64,000 nt of DNA. Origin: Strongylocentrotus droebachiensis. Lineage: Eukaryota; Echinodermata; Echinoidea; Camarodonta; Strongylocentrotidae. The first letter of the stretch is position 1. Every line of letters starts with the position of its first letter. The notes beneath the pieces were generated by a model. It was not told the DNA's origin. It did no database searches and saw nothing but the letters and a program-made list of their open reading frames with translations. The position numbers and the translations under genes were made by a program. Location: contig JAVYIG010000168.1 of the NCBI GenBank assembly GCA_035222895.1, positions 434,001 through 498,000 of the forward strand, given 5' to 3'. Of the stretch, positions 1 to 12,400 are shown one piece after another.

Positions 1-443
1 AGCAAGGCTTCCATGCCTGGGAGGCATTCCTTCCCAGCCGGCCGGCCAGTCAGCCAGCCTGCTGAGTTGAATTTAGGGGTGCTTCGATCAGATCGATGCT
101 TGTCGGGGACTGCACCCATGTCAATGAATCTTTAGATGAATATGAATCCCATTATTTCAGTCTTTGAAGTGGTTTGTTTAATAGCCTCAGAGCAGGATTG
201 TGTCCAATTATCCATAACATCAAGTACAATGTTAAAATTGTAATCTCATTTAAACGTGACGCAGTAAACCTGTCATGGTGGGCGTTAGATGTCTTAACAT
301 AATGTTTACCAATCACAAAGTATAAAATAGAAGATTTTTTTCTAATAAATAAATAATCTCTGTATTCACATTACTTCATTTCTGTCATTATTTTTTTCTT
401 TCTCTTAGGCACCTTAGCCTCTTTTCCTGCATAGTGTGTATAC

Positions 444-598
444 TCTCTTTCTTTCTCTCTCTCTGTATCTCTTTCTCTCTCTCTTTCTCCCTCTGTCTCT
501 GTCTCTCTCTTTCTCTGTCTCTCTCTCACTGTCTGTCTGTCTATTCTATCGCTGTCTCTCTATCTGTCTGTCTATTTCTCTCTCTCTCCCTGTCTCTC
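444..598. repeat. (TC)n-rich pyrimidine microsatellite
   Basis: Nearly pure pyrimidine tract of TC, TTTC and TGTC units. Short open frames here encode only Leu/Ser/Phe repeats and are an artefact of the low complexity. Confidence 0.9.
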
Positions 599-654
599 AT
601 TTATATAACATTACATTTTAGTACATATTTGTATATATATAGTTGTTTTTCAGA

Positions 655-882
655 AGTTGAGGAAAAAAAAGAGGATGATAAAAAGTAGTTGAAGTTTAAT
701 GAGAAGAGGAGGGAGTAAATAGATAAAGATGAAGTTAAATAGGAGAAAGGAGATTAAGACGAAGATGGAGAAGAAAAAAGAGAAGCAAAGAGGAGGAAAA
801 GGAGGAGCAAGAGGAAGAAAAAAAAAAGTGGAAGAGGAATAAAAAGTGTGAGTAAGAGGAAGAGAAGAAGGAAAAGGGCGAT
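655..882. repeat. Purine-rich (GA/GAA/GGA) low-complexity tract
   Basis: About 230 bp strongly biased to A and G on the plus strand, with irregular AAG, AGG and GAAA units. It follows the pyrimidine tract at 444-598 after about 55 bp, so the two could partly pair as an imperfect hairpin. Confidence 0.75.
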
Positions 883-2356
883 GGAACTGTTGACAAATTT
901 AATGTGTCTCTAGAGATGAAAGATGTCACTTCAGATACTTAAATGAGAAATAAATGAAATGTTATCATTCTTTTTAGGATTGCTCTCATTCTTCTTGTCT
1001 CATCCAACCCATTCTCAGCCTCATCATGTACTCATGTTTCCATATAATATTACAAGATGCTTTTTATAAGATATCATGTGTGATACAAATTTATGAGCCC
1101 TTACTTCTTCATGAAAAAAAGATTATAAATTGAGAGAAAAACATCAGGTATTAATTTGTATGTGTTATCTATAGTCTTCAGCCCCCCCCCCCTCAAGAAA
1201 TTACTTCATGATAATTTTCACTTTAACTCATAAACTTTTTCATGAACCAACAAATCCATATATATATATATTTGCATTTGATGGTTCAGAATGTAATAGT
1301 AATAAAATTGTAAACAAATTATCACCAAAAGGTGTGCAATTTGATAGAAATATTGAGTTTTGTATCTTTTTTCATGAGTCAGATTAAAAGAGAGACCACT
1401 ACGAAATGATGTAACATGGAAATAATGATTTCGCTCTTAAAGATGATAGATTTTGTTGTTGTAAATAATGTTTACTTTCATCATCACAACCATTATGTAT
1501 CAGCTATTACACTTCACCTCTAAGTTGTGTGTTTTGTTTTAGACTCACGTAGACAGACTTTTACTAGAAACAAAGCAGGGGTATGTATTGAAATGAATTG
1601 AGAAGTTTATTTATTTGACATGGTGGAAATCTACATGAGATAAATAGCTACATATGGGAGAATAGTGGAATGAATGGCATACAAATGTCAACAAAATTTC
1701 AAAAATGATGTTGTGTGACAATATCACACATTATTAACAAAAATATATACTCTGAAAGTCTAAGTTAAAACTTAATAAAACTCTTAATATACACATGCAT
1801 TTCCTATCCCTTACTAATAATTTCATTTTATCTGTGGACAATGATCATGAAAGATGTGGGTGTTCATGACATCATCACTTCTATGTCTTTGCATGTCCGG
1901 TCAGATGGTTGTAACTGTGCTCACTCGAAGGTTACCACAATCAAACATTCACACTTTCATGCCAAAACTGGCTGTAATATTATCTTTCAAATTAGAATTA
2001 GTAATAAGTAATAGTGAATCTTCCTGTCCTTGAAGATAATGCAATGTCAAACGTATGTAGACATAGAAAAGTTAATATGCTTGATTCAAGAAACAATTTC
2101 ATAATTTGAGATTAAATGATGTCAGAAATATTTGATTATTATCCATGAAAACTTAGCAGACCATCAACAAAAAGAAAATTATTTCAGTTCTTTGAATCAG
2201 GGTACCTCAATATACTTGCTCAAAATGGACAGTATTTTGTATTAGGTACTTTACTAGCTTACAAAACCCTCACATAGATAATGAGAGCTAGAGAGGTATA
2301 ACAGCTTTAAAAAGTTTGTGAACTTATATACCCTTCTGGTTCCCATAGATCTGTGA
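883..2356. other. Non-genic stretch
   Basis: AT-rich DNA without a recognisable exon on either strand. It holds only a short C run near 1183 and a short TA run near 1258. No open frame here has coding-like composition or a recognisable motif. Confidence 0.6.
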
Positions 2357-2633
2357 GAAAATCTTTTCTATCTAAGACCCAATTCTCGCTCCAATGCAGT
2401 AGTTTGCTCCAGCCAGACACTTTGTTTCCCTTCTCACTAAGAATGGTTTTTGTGTGGGTTTTTTTCCTCGAAACTTTGCAACGTCATTGGGAGCAAAAAA
2501 TGCCACTGGACTACAAACCACATGCAATCCAGCAATTTGATGCAGATTTGTGCTCGCAGAGCGCAGTCCAACTGAGACTGCCTCTGCATAGCGAGTGAGA
2601 ATTGGGTCGCGCAGAGCATCAGAAAACATTTTC
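2357..2633. mobile_element. Short inverted-repeat element (MITE-like)
   Basis: The left end (GAAAATCTTTTCTA, then GACCCAATTCTC and CGCT) is matched in reverse complement by the right end (AGCG, GAGAATTGGGTC, then GAAAACATTTTC), with small indels. The arms are about 40 bp and enclose about 190 bp. Overlapping frames of 75-85 codons on both strands are incidental. No clear target-site duplication was found, so the exact ends are approximate. Confidence 0.5.
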
Positions 2634-3567
2634 CATTTTGTAGCTTTTCGTCAGTACAAAACATGTATTTCAGTAAGCACTATTGATCAGGTCATCTTTG
2701 TATCAAAGCAGGCTCGTGCAAAGATATCCAATTACTTCAAGCCTGGTGACCACACTTGAGAACTAGTTATTAAGAAAGGATTGCTTTAATATTGCAATGC
2801 CAGTTCTGATGCATAGCCAAAGAGATCAACGATAACGTGCTTGTCACTGCAAATGACAAAGTCAACATCATTACCGGTATACTGCTTCGCCAATAAAAAC
2901 AGGGATATTCAAACTCCTTATAATCTTCATACATATCCATCAAAAAATATAAACAAAAATGTTTATTACCTTTAAAATAATGGACTACTAATGTGTGATA
3001 AAGCTTAAAGCTCAAGATGTATAAATGAAAATTAAAGGTATCAGTCATGAATGAATATTTCTAGAGCAACTCTGTATTTACATAATGTTGATAGGTTACT
3101 TTTTTATACAAATATTACAAAGAAATTCACAATGGACAAATTGTGAAATTGAGAAAATTAGATTACGTGCAATATCTAGTAAAAGGTGCTTAAATATCTA
3201 ACTAGAAATAAAGTTAGGAAAATCATAACCAACCACCTCTATCAAAATCTCAAATTAATCTACACTTATAGAAAATTTAGGATGTGAAGAAATGATAGAA
3301 GGGAAGTGAATGTCGTCTAAAGCTCAAAGTAGAGAATGAAAGTGCAGGTAGATGGAGGTGAAGGAGAATGACAGTTGACAGCCCCCAACAAATTGTCTTT
3401 TTCATGAAAGTTACGTGGAAGAAAGTGAAAATGATGCCCCAAATTGTGCAGACTATTGAAAAATGAGAGAGAACTGAAATACAACTGTTTGAAAAAAGAT
3501 TAAAGAATGTTTTTTATCATCTGCTTTTTTTGGTGAGGGATGGATGAAGTATGATTTTTTTCTTCTA
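2634..3567. other. Non-genic; possible 3' UTR of the neuropeptide exon
   Basis: AT-rich with no coding signature. Because the exon at 3568-3879 is on the minus strand, this lies downstream of its stop codon. A minus-strand AATAAA (plus-strand TTTATT near 2959) could be a poly(A) signal, giving a 3' UTR of about 0.6 kb. That is an inference from a common hexamer only. Confidence 0.35.
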
Positions 3568-3879
3568 TTAACGTCCGCTGTGGAGATACTTGTGGCAGGC
3601 GTTGTATGCTCTTGCCTGGCTGGGGTCTCTTCCTGCGCTTTGGCATCCATAGATACACTCCGGCATCGTCATTTGGGTGTTTTTGGAGCAGGCCAGACAT
3701 GTGTAGATGCAACTTTTCTGCAACATGGGGCTTCTCTTTACTGCTGAGTCATCCTTGAAGTTGAAGACGGGGTCCATGAGGTCCATTGCATCTTCGTCAA
3801 AGTAAGGGGCGGGGGCGGCCGGGATAAGCTCTGCTGTTAGGAGGAGCAGGCCCATGACTACCAGGATGAGGGAATTCAT
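3568..3879 (-). CDS. Eclosion-hormone-type neuropeptide precursor (coding exon)
   Basis: Encodes a 103-residue secreted precursor. Residues 1 to about 21 are a signal peptide (MNSLILVVMGLLLL hydrophobic core, then AAPA). An acidic spacer follows, then a dibasic KR at 48-49. The 54-residue product after KR has six cysteines (57, 61, 64, 75, 79, 95) spaced C-x3-C-x2-C-x10-C-x3-C-x15-C. This order matches the eclosion hormone family, in which three disulfides are expected. In insects the family triggers ecdysis through a receptor guanylyl cyclase; relatives occur in echinoderms with unestablished function. The frame stays open 29 codons further upstream, but a polypyrimidine tract and CAG sit immediately before this ATG, so I place the start here and infer a separate 5' UTR exon. 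The stop codon lies in the same exon. Spacing differs from the CHH/ITP six-cysteine pattern. The family call is by pattern, not by database search. Confidence 0.8.
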   Translation of the reverse strand: MNSLILVVMGLLLLTAELIPAAPAPYFDEDAMDLMDPVFNFKDDSAVKRSPMLQKSCIYTCLACSKNTQMTMPECIYGCQSAGRDPSQARAYNACHKYLHSGR

Positions 3880-3901
3880 CTGGGAGAAACAAAAAAAGAA
3901 C
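3880..3901 (-). other. 3' splice acceptor immediately before the neuropeptide ATG
   Basis: On the minus strand a T-rich run (CTTTTTTTGTTTCTCCCAG) ends exactly one base before the ATG at 3879. This is a strong acceptor consensus. It implies a non-coding upstream exon at higher coordinates, which I could not locate. Confidence 0.6.
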
Positions 3902-4115
3902 GGTGTAAATATCTGTGGTGATAATCTAGATACAGGATTGATGTAGCAAGAGAAAATATACTTCAAGGGGGTTGAATTTATATGATCTCAACAATAATAT
4001 CTAATATAAAGCTATTTGTGATATGAAAGTCAGAGTGTCCAGATGAGATCTATATATACTTTTTTGATGGGATTCTTCTTTGCATGTAGCTACTCACATT
4101 TTTAGAGCTACTTTA

Positions 4116-4876
4116 AGGCCCGGTCACACAGGGAGGACGCATGGGGAACGCACGGCCAGCGCATTGGAAATTTGCAATTTGGGCCAGTGCGTTGTCGTTC
4201 GCTAGGCGTGCGTCATCATTCGTTACTCGTTCGTCGAGCGCGCTGGACCAACGCTGGACCAACGCTGGACCAGCGCTATGCATGCGTCGTCATTCGCTGT
4301 GTGCGTCGGGATTTTTTGAGCATGCTCAAAAACGTGCGCCGAGCTCGACGCATGAATATACACGCCAAAGGCACGCCAGACATGCGCCGGAGCGCGCTAG
4401 ACCAGCGCCAGACATGCGTGGAGCGCGCTAGACCAGCGCCAGACAAACGCGGAGCACACGCCCTGTATACGCACAGCGCGCTAGCTACACGCCGTGCATT
4501 TCGTGTCAGCTCGCTAGCTTTTCCAAAATTATGACAAAAGTTAGGCACACGTTCTTTTCTGATTTCCAATGCGCTGGCCGTGCGTCGTAGAACGCGGTGC
4601 ATGCGTGGACCATTCGTCCAGCGCGCTAGCAACACGCTGTGCATTCGTGGAAGTTGTTTTCATGTGCGCTCTGTGTGCGCCCTGTGTGCGCCCTGTGTGC
4701 GCCCTGTGTGCGCCCTGTATACGCCATGTATGCGTCCAGCGCGCTATGCATTTGGTGTCAGCTAGCTGTATAGCTTCGACAAAAGTTGGGCGCACGACAA
4801 CGCACTGGCCAAAATTGCAAATTTCCAATGCGCTGGCCGTGCGTTCCCCATGCGTCCTCCCTGTGTGACCGGGCCT
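4116..4876. mobile_element. GC-rich foldback DNA element with long TIRs and TTA duplication
   Basis: The first ~85 bp (beginning AGGCCCGGTCACACAGGG) are repeated in reverse complement at 4791-4876 with only one or two mismatches. TTA flanks both ends (4113-4115 and 4877-4879), as in PIF/Harbinger-type insertions, though no transposase is present. The interior is unusually rich in GCGC, ACGC and CpG for this AT-rich window. It holds short tandem repeats: an 11-bp GCTGGACCAAC-like unit near 4241-4276 and an 11-bp TGTGCGCCCTG unit near 4671-4728. Frames of 95-122 codons inside come from this repetitive GC-rich sequence and are not genes. It lies 237 bp upstream of the neuropeptide start, in its intron or promoter. 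Confidence 0.85.
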
Positions 4877-4879
4877 TTA

Positions 4880-7800
4880 CCGGTACTTATTTGCAGCTCT
4901 ACTTCACAAGCATTTTTTGTATTATCCTTCAAAATTTGGGTGTAAACATATCTACCTTTTTGTCAACTGTGATTGATACATTTTGCTAGAAGGGTTTATG
5001 AATATTGTAAGATTATTTTGTATCTCACTGTATGGAAGAGGGTGAGTGGCTTTATAGCAGTGCCATCCCTCGAAATACCCCAGTCCCCTGTCCATGCCCC
5101 CTTCCCCCATCCTCCATGAGCCCCTGAAATGATAGCTCTTGGTGATGGAGAGAATTACATAATGAATGCATCATTTGTCCTCAACAGAATTTTTGCCGAG
5201 AGCTAGAAGGTGTTCATTCATTTGACACAGAATTAATGCCCTTTTGGCTTAGCCGAAGCTTTCTGTTTGGAGTGTATGTGTACAGCATCGGACATTGTTT
5301 TGTACGGGATAATTTTATCCGGGCAAGAAAGTAAATAGTTTGCTGATGTTACACTTACCTTTATGGATGCTTTTTCACGTTGCTTTCTCAAATTGGAGTA
5401 TTGTTTGGTACGAGGATGTAGTTATTTGTCAAATTCTAATGCAAAAGAGAAAAGAGAATGGAGAAATAAATAAGTACTCATATCCCAACAAGATTCCAAA
5501 CTATGCTTTTATGGTCATTGGACAGGACAATGACTTTGCTGCAAGAAGTGATTTACAGTTTGTCAAATTCATAGATATCTGCGAAAAAAATATCCAGTAA
5601 AACCAAATTTCAACACCATAGAAAAGATCAGAATGTTTATTGTAATGTGATCATCGCAACACCATAAACCAATCTCTGCATCATATCACACCAGTTAAAT
5701 TGGACAATTTCAAGACAAGTCTTCAGAGCTTCACTTTTCAGAGGAGACGCAATTTCTAGACCAATTTGTAACGCTTAATGCTGCCGATCATATCCAATCA
5801 CTGGGTTTTTTGTGTGGGCAGGATCGACGGCCATGCATATATCATATCAAAATTGGATTACAAATCAAATCATCAGCCAACTCTCCGAGCGCAAAAGTGT
5901 TATTTCTTCATCCTTTCACCTAGGAAAAGGATGCTGCTCTTTTGTGCACTCACATTTTCATTATAATTTCCCCTTCTCGTATTTTTTGTAGTTGACTTCA
6001 AACGGAGAGCCGAATTATGATGGCTCGTGAGGATTGTATGAGAACTTGTGTCATTTCTGAGAAAGAATTATTAACATGTAAAGCTGTGGTGACATTTGAT
6101 GGTGACTTCATTTGACCTGTTTCAGGATTCATGTAATTCCATACCTGTTTTTGTAGAAATGTAGAAGAAAAGTAAGGGAATTTTGTTGTTGTTGAGAAAA
6201 GTGCAGTGATAATACATACATTAATACTAGGGAAGACCGCTTGCATGCATGTAAAGATTTAGTTTCCAAATTTAAAAAAAAGTACCAAATCATAATAAAA
6301 GTAGAAGAGAAAATAGTTAAATCATCTAAATAATGATTATATCTCCCGTTCATTGGTGCTTTATCCTGTCCAGGATGGTGTCAGTGGGTGTACTTTGAAA
6401 AAGATGTTCTCTATTAAAGTGTCATATTAAACAGAGAGTCCCATCCTTGTGTCCATTCGGAGGCAGATTTTTGGCTCACATCATGGAGAATTGGGTTTAT
6501 TTCTTCCTCCTACCCCCTCACTTTCCTGCATCCATTCTGTAACACATATGTACAGTCGGCCTACAGTCTAATGGGTTAGGATCTCTAACGAGGTGTAACT
6601 TAATGCCAACTTATGTTGCATATATTCTCCCCTTATAGCTCTCATAGTTCTCATGCCTTTTAGGAAGCCCACTGTCTGACTACATGCTCTAGGATACTGA
6701 TACTAATACCAGAATGTTAGGACGATTGAGAAGCACATAAACATGTTCACATTTTATACTCGTGATTGATGCGGGACATTCACTGCAAGAGCCAAAATCA
6801 AATTTCTAGCCCATTTCCAAATTGATTCGCATTAGATGAGAAAACATGTATTTTTAGATATAATGTTCATTTTCAGGCCCCGAACCCCGTGCGTTAGCAA
6901 TACTTTTCATATCAAGCCAGTACTTAATGCCAGAATCCCCAAATTTCCCGCCGAGAAAACAAATCCATGACTCTTTATGAAAGCACCGACAATGGCACTT
7001 TATGCCATCTCACCGTCAGACTTTATTGAGTGGAAAAGCTACGTATGTATTTTACAAGTCTTTTAAGTTGCGAAATCATCAGAATAGGTCAGAGAGGGTT
7101 TTTCTTATTTTGGCTGCGATTTTTAACCTAGATTGTGCAATCGAGAGTCATTACCAGAGTTTTGGTACGAGCCAATAATGTTCCTCATAAATTGCTCAAT
7201 ATTGCAAAGGGAGGGTGCTGTAAAGGGTCAGATTGTAAAGTGGTTGTAAAACAAACTTTAGTATGAAAAGTTTAGCATGGATTTCATTGGATTCTGTGAC
7301 TACCAGAGAAATCAGGTTTTCATTTAAGATTCATATTGTATGTTATAAAATAGTATTTTGTGTGGTTCAAGAATGTCTCTTTCTTTCTGAAAATGATCTT
7401 GGGCTTTCGCTCTGGAGTCTTGTGGACTGCTTTTTGTCTTACTAATGATTCTTCCAGACAAATAAAAGAAATGAAAAACATAAACAAATATTGTTGAGGT
7501 ATATCATTAATAACTGTGACTTAGGGATAAAGAGATAGAAACAGGTTGTCTGTGATAAGTTACCATGGAAAAGAAAGAATATGCACCTGCAGTAACTGTA
7601 CACTATTTCAAAATGAAACCTAATTTCTGGCTACCCCCACTTACAGACTCTGCCTTCATATTCGCCCGATCTTTTTCAGACGGAAGCTCTGAAAAGGAAG
7701 AGCAATATCTTAGAAGCCGACATTACCTACCGTGTCATTGAATATATGGGATATCGGAGGATACCTATGTTTACAGAAGTCAGTCCAATTACTTTAGAGA

Positions 7801-9115
7801 TCAGGGAGATGTTAAAAGAGATACCAAATGCCTTGTGCTCAAGGCATGGGCTATAAAGTTTTTTAACCATAGGAATAAGATCTATAAAAAAAGTGCCTTG
7901 TGTTATGATGAAGCTAATGTACACTTAGGAAGAGAGGAGGTGTGGGTGGATCTTTTGTTTCATGCGTTTCTTTTTCAATAATGATTGAAGAGGTATGGGA
8001 AGTATTAATCTCAGGCTTCTGATAGTACTTACGAGTTATGTATAGGAAAAGTAAAATTTTTAAGGAAATTGCTTTTATTTATTTTTGTACATTTTTTTCT
8101 TCTGACTTAACCCTCGAAGACTTGAATGCTTTAGTCCTTGCACTTTTCAGATTGCCTTACCACAATATGAATTTGAACAGATATATATATTTCCTATTAA
8201 ATTTTATTTTTAATACAGAGTCTTGATAATTCAATTTCTAATTAATATGAATAAAAACAAATTAATATGTTTCAAGATGTTTTTTTTCTTCATAATATTT
8301 AATCACTACTCTTTATAAAGAAACCTTTTCAATTGTTTTACTGTAATTTCTTTTTTAGAAGAACTGCAGTCATGCTTTTGTGGGTTTATAACTGTGAATG
8401 TTGCTAACAGAATAAGGTAAAATTAACAAAATAATGTAAATGAATGTAAGAGAACTGAACATTTTCAGAGTGGCATTGATATATGGGTTACAAAATATTT
8501 TTTTAAAATGTGTTTTGCGTGAGAATGTGAGCTTAGAGAATGTTCAAGATAGTTTGATTGAAATGCATGATAGTAAAAACCATTGATAGGTTGATGAAAT
8601 TCTCAGCATCTTATAATAGCTCTTGCATGAAACCCTTGTTTATTCTGTCCATTCTTAGGATCGACCCAACATTCTTTTTATATACCACCTGAACTCCAAA
8701 TATTCAAACATTCAGAGAGTCTCAGATGTGTTTTGTCTCTTATCACATGCCAAGCGTGAAATTACGCAGGATACATAACGATGAGCAGCGGTCACTCTAG
8801 CATTTGATGCTGTGTCTGTTTTTCTCCGAGACACATACATGATCGATCAAGTACATACAGTAAACAGAGACTTGAGTGTAAATTGCGTGCTGAGAGCCAG
8901 AAGGATGTTACTTCATATACAATACATTCAGGCTCTCAAACAATATCAGGTGTGTTCCTATTCAACTTAATATATGCAATTATGTATACATGTAGAATGA
9001 TATCAGTGTAGTTTAAGGAGAAGGAAAAAAGGTACAATAGTATAGTTAGAATGGTAATGGGGGTAGATGGATGTCAGTGTTTTCATATCAGGAGTAGATA
9101 AAAAGAGGGAGGTAA

Positions 9116-9117
<2 letters not shown>
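4880..9117. other. Non-genic stretch
   Basis: AT-rich DNA with scattered open frames up to 86 codons (for example 5340-5600) that show no domain, signal peptide or coding-like composition. No RNA gene or clear repeat boundary was seen. Confidence 0.55.
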
Positions 9118-9148
<31 letters not shown>

Positions 9149-9400
9149 AAGAGATAGATAGATATATAGAAAGATAGATAGATAGATATATAGATATATA
9201 GATAGATAGATAGATATATAGAGAGGGGGAGGGGAGAGAAATAAGAAAGAAAGAGATCTCATTTAGTGTGTTCATATCAGCAGTAGATAAAGAGGGAGGG
9301 AGTAAGAGAGAGATAGAAAGAGAGAGAGAGAGTGAGTGAGGGAGATAGGGGGAAGAAAAGGGAAAGGGAGAGGTTGTAAGGGAAGGGGAGAGAAAACGGA
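9118..9400. repeat. (GA)n / (GATA)n compound microsatellite
   Basis: A pure (GA)n run at 9119-9147 passes into GATA/TATA units to about 9226, then GA-rich sequence to about 9400. A minus-strand 145-codon frame across it encodes Ser/Leu/Ile repeats and is a by-product of the microsatellite. Confidence 0.9.
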
Positions 9401-12400
9401 GTAACAGACAATTCCTTATGTGGCTATGAACATGAGGCACTATTACCTTACAAATAAAGGGAATGCCAGAAGTTTATAAGCACATTGTGTACAAGAAAGT
9501 GAGCTGCTTCTGCTGCTTATACTGCTGCTTATACTTGTTTGTAAACTATTGTCAACCAAAAGGACTTGATGGTATGTTTGATCAAAGAAGCATGTTGATA
9601 CTAGCGTGATGATGTGACGACAAGACATTTAAAAAAACCTTATCTTGTGATGTTGTCATTAAAGTGAGCAGTTAGCTTACGTTATGTGACGTCAACCGAA
9701 TGTTTTCACAAGGTTGCCTCGTTGCATCCCTAAACTTGTTCCTTTATCCGCCGCTCAAGTCTCAGTGCTTTATCGTCCTTCCATATCGGGTGGTAATCTA
9801 CCAGAAAACATCCACAACTGGGGGTTTCCTAATCGCAGCAATGCAACACACGAGGGATGCGTTAACTACCCATGTAAAACACATTCCTCCGCTTGCCCAC
9901 TTTGCTTTATTTCCTCGGAGAGGTCGTGTTCACACTCCCCCCTCTCAGTCTGAACAGGGCCAGTCTAATCAGGTTAGACTATGCCCTTGCATAGTCATGG
10001 GGCCCGACACACTTCCGTAATTCTTCAATTTTGACGGTTAGGGAGAGGGCTTTCCCTAAAGTGCTGTGCTTGCCTTGCTCACCACCAAGTCTAATGAAGA
10101 TGAAGTTAATGAAACAAAAACATGAGATGGAGGGGGATGGGCTGTCAGGCGAGACGTGGTATGAAAAGGATGTTTCCATCCACAAATGCATCTGAGCAAA
10201 CAGCTGTGATGTTGCACTTAAATGATTTTGAAACACCTCATTTATTTCCCTTTGGCATGGAGACTCTCCTGTGTGTTTCATTTATTATCCATGTAGTTTA
10301 TGAGAAACGTGTTAGACAACAGTTTGATCAAATTGAACAGAACAGATACAATTAAAATGACAATGAACACTTCCTTTGCAGTATTTCATAGTCAATAAAA
10401 AATTGGCTCGGCACCAGTTTGTAAAACTTGAACAGAACATGTGAAATGAAACTGGCAATGCACTTTTTTTCTTTAGCATACACACACACAGCCCTATTCA
10501 AATACTCACACATTTTCCAATATTTCTCCTTCATCAATTGTATTGAATGTTTCCTTGATTTGTTTTATTTTTTATCTGTACTCTTATAATGCAATGAAAT
10601 AAACAATATTATTCATACCACTGTTGTTATTTTTACTGACTTATTGAAGATAAATAACTTGAACCATACAATTCGGACTGAACGAATGTGAAATAAAACA
10701 AAATGACAAACAGTATGTACGGTACGTGTATATGTAGGTATTCAATCATTAATATTCACGGGTGTTTGGATCACAAGTATACGCTACATCCTGTGCTATG
10801 TGGTCTGTGTGCCTATTGGATTAACATACTCTTTTAATCTCAATATACACTTGCTACCAACTCACAGGATTCAATTTCAGAGAATCTGCAATTCAACTGT
10901 CTCCATTACACATACAGCTAGTAGTGGCTACGGAACTTAGCTTTCCCCAAATCCAGCAGATTCACTGAAAACCATTACTTTTTCCTGAGCCGCAAGCAGT
11001 TATAGGAAGTAAGCCAACATATTCAACCGATTCCCCCAGAAACTTGTTGGATAGAAGTGTATAAAGAAGGAATTCAGCAGGATTTTTGAAATCTTTCACA
11101 TGTTTTATACAACAGAAAGCAAATACATTTTGACGTGTCGACAGAAATGTAATATCTAGATGTACGCATATGCTGTAAACAATAGTAGCTACTTTCTACT
11201 AAATGTTTTTTTCAGTATTTATTGCAGAACTATCTGTCATGTTAACATGATACAGATGCTAATGGTCAATTATTTTGTTAGAGGGGAGAGGGATGGGGTC
11301 CACTCTGAAATTAGGCATTTTTTAAAGAAGAAGAATATTTGAAACAGATCAGATAGATCGATAGAATTGTTATAATAGATCAGAAGATTTTAAAGTTGTA
11401 ATCAATCAAACAATGATTCACAAAGTTTCCTTCATGAGCAGCATTTCATTTGTTATGAACCACAACTTTCTGATGTTCCCATTTTTCTTCAAAGAAATGT
11501 TTCCTTCATCAACAACCAAGAAGGATATTTTCTTTTAATTCTTCATTCATTTAATCCAACTTTGATTCCAGGACAGAATTTCCTATTAAGGATAGGCATG
11601 AATCTTGTCAAAAATAACACCCAGATTGGTATATTTTGATGAAAAATAAACCCACGTAATCTCATGAAACAAGTTCAATGCCATCACATGGACAGCAAAA
11701 CGTGATTCAAATAAAGCCTGATCAGATCAAGTTATTAAAAGAGCCACATGGACATGTTCTATTCTTTCTTGCTCAATCAAGCTTGATGATGTACACTTTG
11801 TAGTTTCCCGTGTATGCCCCTCGTCCTTGTCACTACAATGTACGTGAGTGAGCGATCAAGCAATCAAGCAACAGTTTTGCCATCAAATATGCATGCTCCT
11901 CTTTAACGCCTTGGAGAGAAATGACAGAAAGGGTGCAAAAATGGTTCCTTGAGGGGATTCAAAGATGACACTGACGTTTACTCACAAATTTCTCAAAGTG
12001 AACATAACGGAGCAGCTTGGTATCTACCAAGAGATTAATGGTACCCCCCCCCTACCAAAAAAAGAAAAAAAGAAAAAAGAAACATATTACTGTTCTTAGA
12101 AATTAGAAAAATAAGAGGTATATTAAAGAGTACAACTGTTTATATTTTCCCAATCAGACATCAAAATAAATTTGTTATTTTTTTGCAGTAATTACATCTT
12201 AACTAATTATTTTATCTCAATTTCAAAACTATTATGTCACTGTTTTGAGACGCTGTTTAGAAATACTGTCTTAGCCTTGAACTGCCATTTTTAATCATTC
12301 TTGTGACAGTTTGATAATTGTGTTTCAGCGACTGTTGTATATTGCTCTATGAATTTAACTGTAGAAGTGATGTTGCTATGTAATTAGACATCCCTAAATA

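Noticed and set aside
2353-2664. Overlapping frames of 75-85 codons on both strands
   Set aside because: Coincide with a short inverted-repeat element.
4141-4868. Several overlapping frames of 95-122 codons rich in Arg, Ala and His
   Set aside because: They lie inside the GC-rich foldback element and reflect its CpG-rich tandem words.
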